Below are positions 4,750 to 5,927 of a stretch of 5,927 nt of DNA, piece after piece. Where the stretch lies: the NCBI GenBank assembly GCA_023230985.1, contig JALNWH010000115.1, positions 1-5,927 of the forward strand, read 5' to 3'. The position numbers were made by a program, and so were the translations under genes. Each line of letters begins with the position of its first letter. Position 1 is the stretch's first letter. Below the pieces are notes generated by a model. The model was not told where the DNA came from. It ran no database searches and saw only the letters and a list, made by a program, of their open reading frames with translations. The stretch is from Bacillota bacterium. GTDB taxonomy: Bacteria; Bacillota; Clostridia; Lutisporales; Lutisporaceae.

Positions 4750-5658
4750 CTAAACAGGTGTCGATGACCCTGTTTTCTTTGTTAAGTTTTCATATTGCGA
4801 TAAGAGCATTCCTGCCAGCATTAGTGCACAACCTATATATCCCCTAATTCCCAGCACTTCATTTAGTATTAAAAATCCGCCGATGCTTGCAAAAACGGAT
4901 TCCATGCTCATAGCTACTGCCGCATGAGAAGGTCTTGCATGTTTTTGTCCAATTATTTGAAGAGTATATGCTATTCCTGCGGACATTATACCACCATATA
5001 ATAGAGGGATAAGCACAATAGATAGGCTTTTAAAATCAATGGTTTCGAAGATTAGCGCCGTTATCATACTGAATACAAAGCAAGTTACAAATTGTAAAAA
5101 TGAAAGTTTTAACGAGTCAACCCTTTTCGTAAAATGATCTATTATTAAAATATGAATAGCCCAAAAAAAAGCTCCTATAATAACGTAAAGATCTCCTTTT
5201 GATATATAAAAGCCTTCGGTAACGCTCAAAAAGTATAAACCAAGCACCGCCACTGCTATGCCGGCCCATGTGCTTATATGAATACGTTGTTTTAAAAATA
5301 TACCGAAAATAGGCACTATAACTATATATAATCCTGTTATAAAACCGGCTTTCCCTGCATCGGTATATATTAAACCAATTTGTTGTAAAGATGCAGCAAT
5401 AAATAAAACTGAACCTGCCGCCGCTCCGGCTACAAGGCTGGTTTTTAATTCCATCTTACTGTTTTCGCTTTTTTCTTTTTTTCTATTAAAATAAATAAGC
5501 AAAGGAGCCAACGACAAGCTGCCTAAAGCAAATCTAAATGCTGTAAAGGTAAATGCCCCTACATGCATCGTACCCATCCTTTGTGCCACAAATGCAAAGC
5601 CCCAAATTGCTGCGGTTATTAATAACAACGCACTTGATTTCAATTCTCGTTTATCCAT
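4750..5658 (-). CDS. EamA/DMT-superfamily membrane transporter
   Basis: The protein has 302 residues, the usual length for a two-EamA-domain transporter of about ten membrane helices. Repeat 1 covers about 10-145 (WGFAFVAQRMG near 19-29; the LQQIGLIYTDAGKAGFITG segment near 91-109, followed by VPIFG). Repeat 2 covers about 155-288 (GDLYVIIGAFFWAIHI, then GIMSAGIAYTLQIIGQKHA and MESVFASIGGFLILNE). The family exports or imports small metabolites; the substrate cannot be told from sequence. The frame extends 44 codons further to a TTG at 5790, but that extension is charged and unlike the family. The ATG at 5656-5658 is chosen because it has AGGAGAGG 5 nt upstream and the first helix starts right after it. 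It converges with the regulator gene across a repeat-filled gap and has no visible U-tract terminator. Confidence 0.92.
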   Translation of the reverse strand: MDKRELKSSALLLITAAIWGFAFVAQRMGTMHVGAFTFTAFRFALGSLSLAPLLIYFNRKKEKSENSKMELKTSLVAGAAAGSVLFIAASLQQIGLIYTDAGKAGFITGLYIVIVPIFGIFLKQRIHISTWAGIAVAVLGLYFLSVTEGFYISKGDLYVIIGAFFWAIHILIIDHFTKRVDSLKLSFLQFVTCFVFSMITALIFETIDFKSLSIVLIPLLYGGIMSAGIAYTLQIIGQKHARPSHAAVAMSMESVFASIGGFLILNEVLGIRGYIGCALMLAGMLLSQYENLTKKTGSSTPV

Positions 5659-5663
5659 GTTTA

Positions 5664-5671
5664 CCTCTCCT
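5664..5671 (-). promoter_or_regulatory. SD sequence that fixes the EamA transporter start
   Basis: AGGAGAGG lies 5 nt before the ATG at 5656-5658. An alternative in-frame ATG 33 nt upstream (5689-5691) shares the downstream context ATGGATAAAC but has no SD and overlaps the possible -10. Confidence 0.75.
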
Positions 5672-5689
5672 AATCCTTTGTGTTTATCC

Positions 5690-5695
5690 ATTATA
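5690..5695 (-). promoter_or_regulatory. Possible -10 (TATAAT) of the EamA transporter gene
   Basis: A perfect TATAAT on the minus strand would start transcription near 5683, about 25 nt before the chosen ATG and downstream of every longer start. The hexamer 17 bp upstream (AAGAAG) is a poor -35, so the call is weak. Confidence 0.35.
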
Positions 5696-5927
5696 CGGTG
5701 ACATAATTTTCGCTTCTTATACATATTCATATAGTTTATTAATAATTCTTGTGCAACTTTCATTATCATGCTTTTTTGCACTATTTTCAAGTTCTAAAAC
5801 TAATTCAGCTTTAACGAGTAAACTTTATACATAAATATATATATCCAATATTTATTACGTAGAATTCCAAATATTCTGAATTTAACCTTTCTGTCACTAA
5901 TTGAAAAAACGTTACTTTAATTGCCAG
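5696..5927. other. AT-rich right-edge region without a supported gene
   Basis: No gene is supported here. On the minus strand an open frame enters from the edge and stops at 5811 (38 codons, beginning LAIKVTFFQLVTERL). It might be the tail of a gene outside the window, but composition and length do not settle this. The remainder is AT-rich leader sequence for the EamA gene, including an alternating TA run near 5835-5843. Confidence 0.4.

Noticed and set aside
5717..5816. Minus-strand open frame (KAELVLELENSAKKHDNESC...) and a resemblance of the neighbouring frame to Spo0E-type peptides
   Set aside because: The frame has no start codon or SD, and the Spo0E resemblance (AQELL-INYMNMY) lacks the family's conserved SQxLD motif.
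5553..5834. 93-codon open frame on the plus strand
   Set aside because: It is antisense to the EamA start region and its leader; low-complexity hydrophobic translation with no family pattern.

Overview
The window is AT-rich, with strong purine-rich Shine-Dalgarno (SD) sequences and gene families common in low-GC Firmicutes (a DUF1540 Cys-rich miniprotein, clostridial-style FeoA/FeoB/FeoC, a short DtxR/MntR-type repressor). This points to an anaerobic member of the Clostridia. The assignment is an inference from gene content and style; there is no taxonomic marker gene here.

Layout, left to right. Positions 1-31 hold a hairpin terminator that closes a 57-residue DUF1540 gene (29-202, minus), which is too short for usual ORF cut-offs. 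A gene-poor stretch (203-415) with an 8-bp imperfect tandem repeat follows, then sfsA (416-1102, minus). Positions 1115-1314 are an intergenic region built largely of an inverted-pair dispersed repeat. Next comes a ferrous-iron uptake operon on the minus strand, transcribed right to left: feoA (3674-3895), feoB (1597-3615), feoC (1315-1578). A 214-bp divergent control region (3896-4109) separates feoA from a plus-strand DtxR/MntR-family regulator (4110-4478). The convergent gap 4479-4749 contains a 61-bp stem-like inverted repeat, a second copy of the dispersed repeat, and five tandem 23-bp units apparently derived from that repeat. An EamA/DMT-family transporter (4750-5658, minus) follows. 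The last 270 bases carry a possible promoter but no gene I can support.

How the genes work together. FeoB is the GTP-dependent Fe2+ permease of the inner membrane. FeoA is its small SH3-like cytosolic partner, and FeoC is a winged-helix protein with a four-Cys cluster. The divergent regulator has the metal-site residues of iron-type DtxR proteins but no SH3 domain, so it is very probably the iron sensor for this operon. The control region supports this: a TTGACA/TAATCT promoter for feoA is overlapped by two (G/A)TTAG-N6-CTAAC palindromes set 21 bp apart, and the predicted feoA leader contains a 33-nt hairpin with a competing alternative stem.

For three genes (sfsA, feoC, the EamA transporter) the longest open frame overshoots. 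The SD sequence sits inside or downstream of the longest-frame start, so a shorter start is annotated.

This is mostly an ordinary chromosomal region. The parts most worth a second look are the feo control region, the unusual metal ligands of the regulator, and the repeat family that appears to have expanded into a minisatellite.
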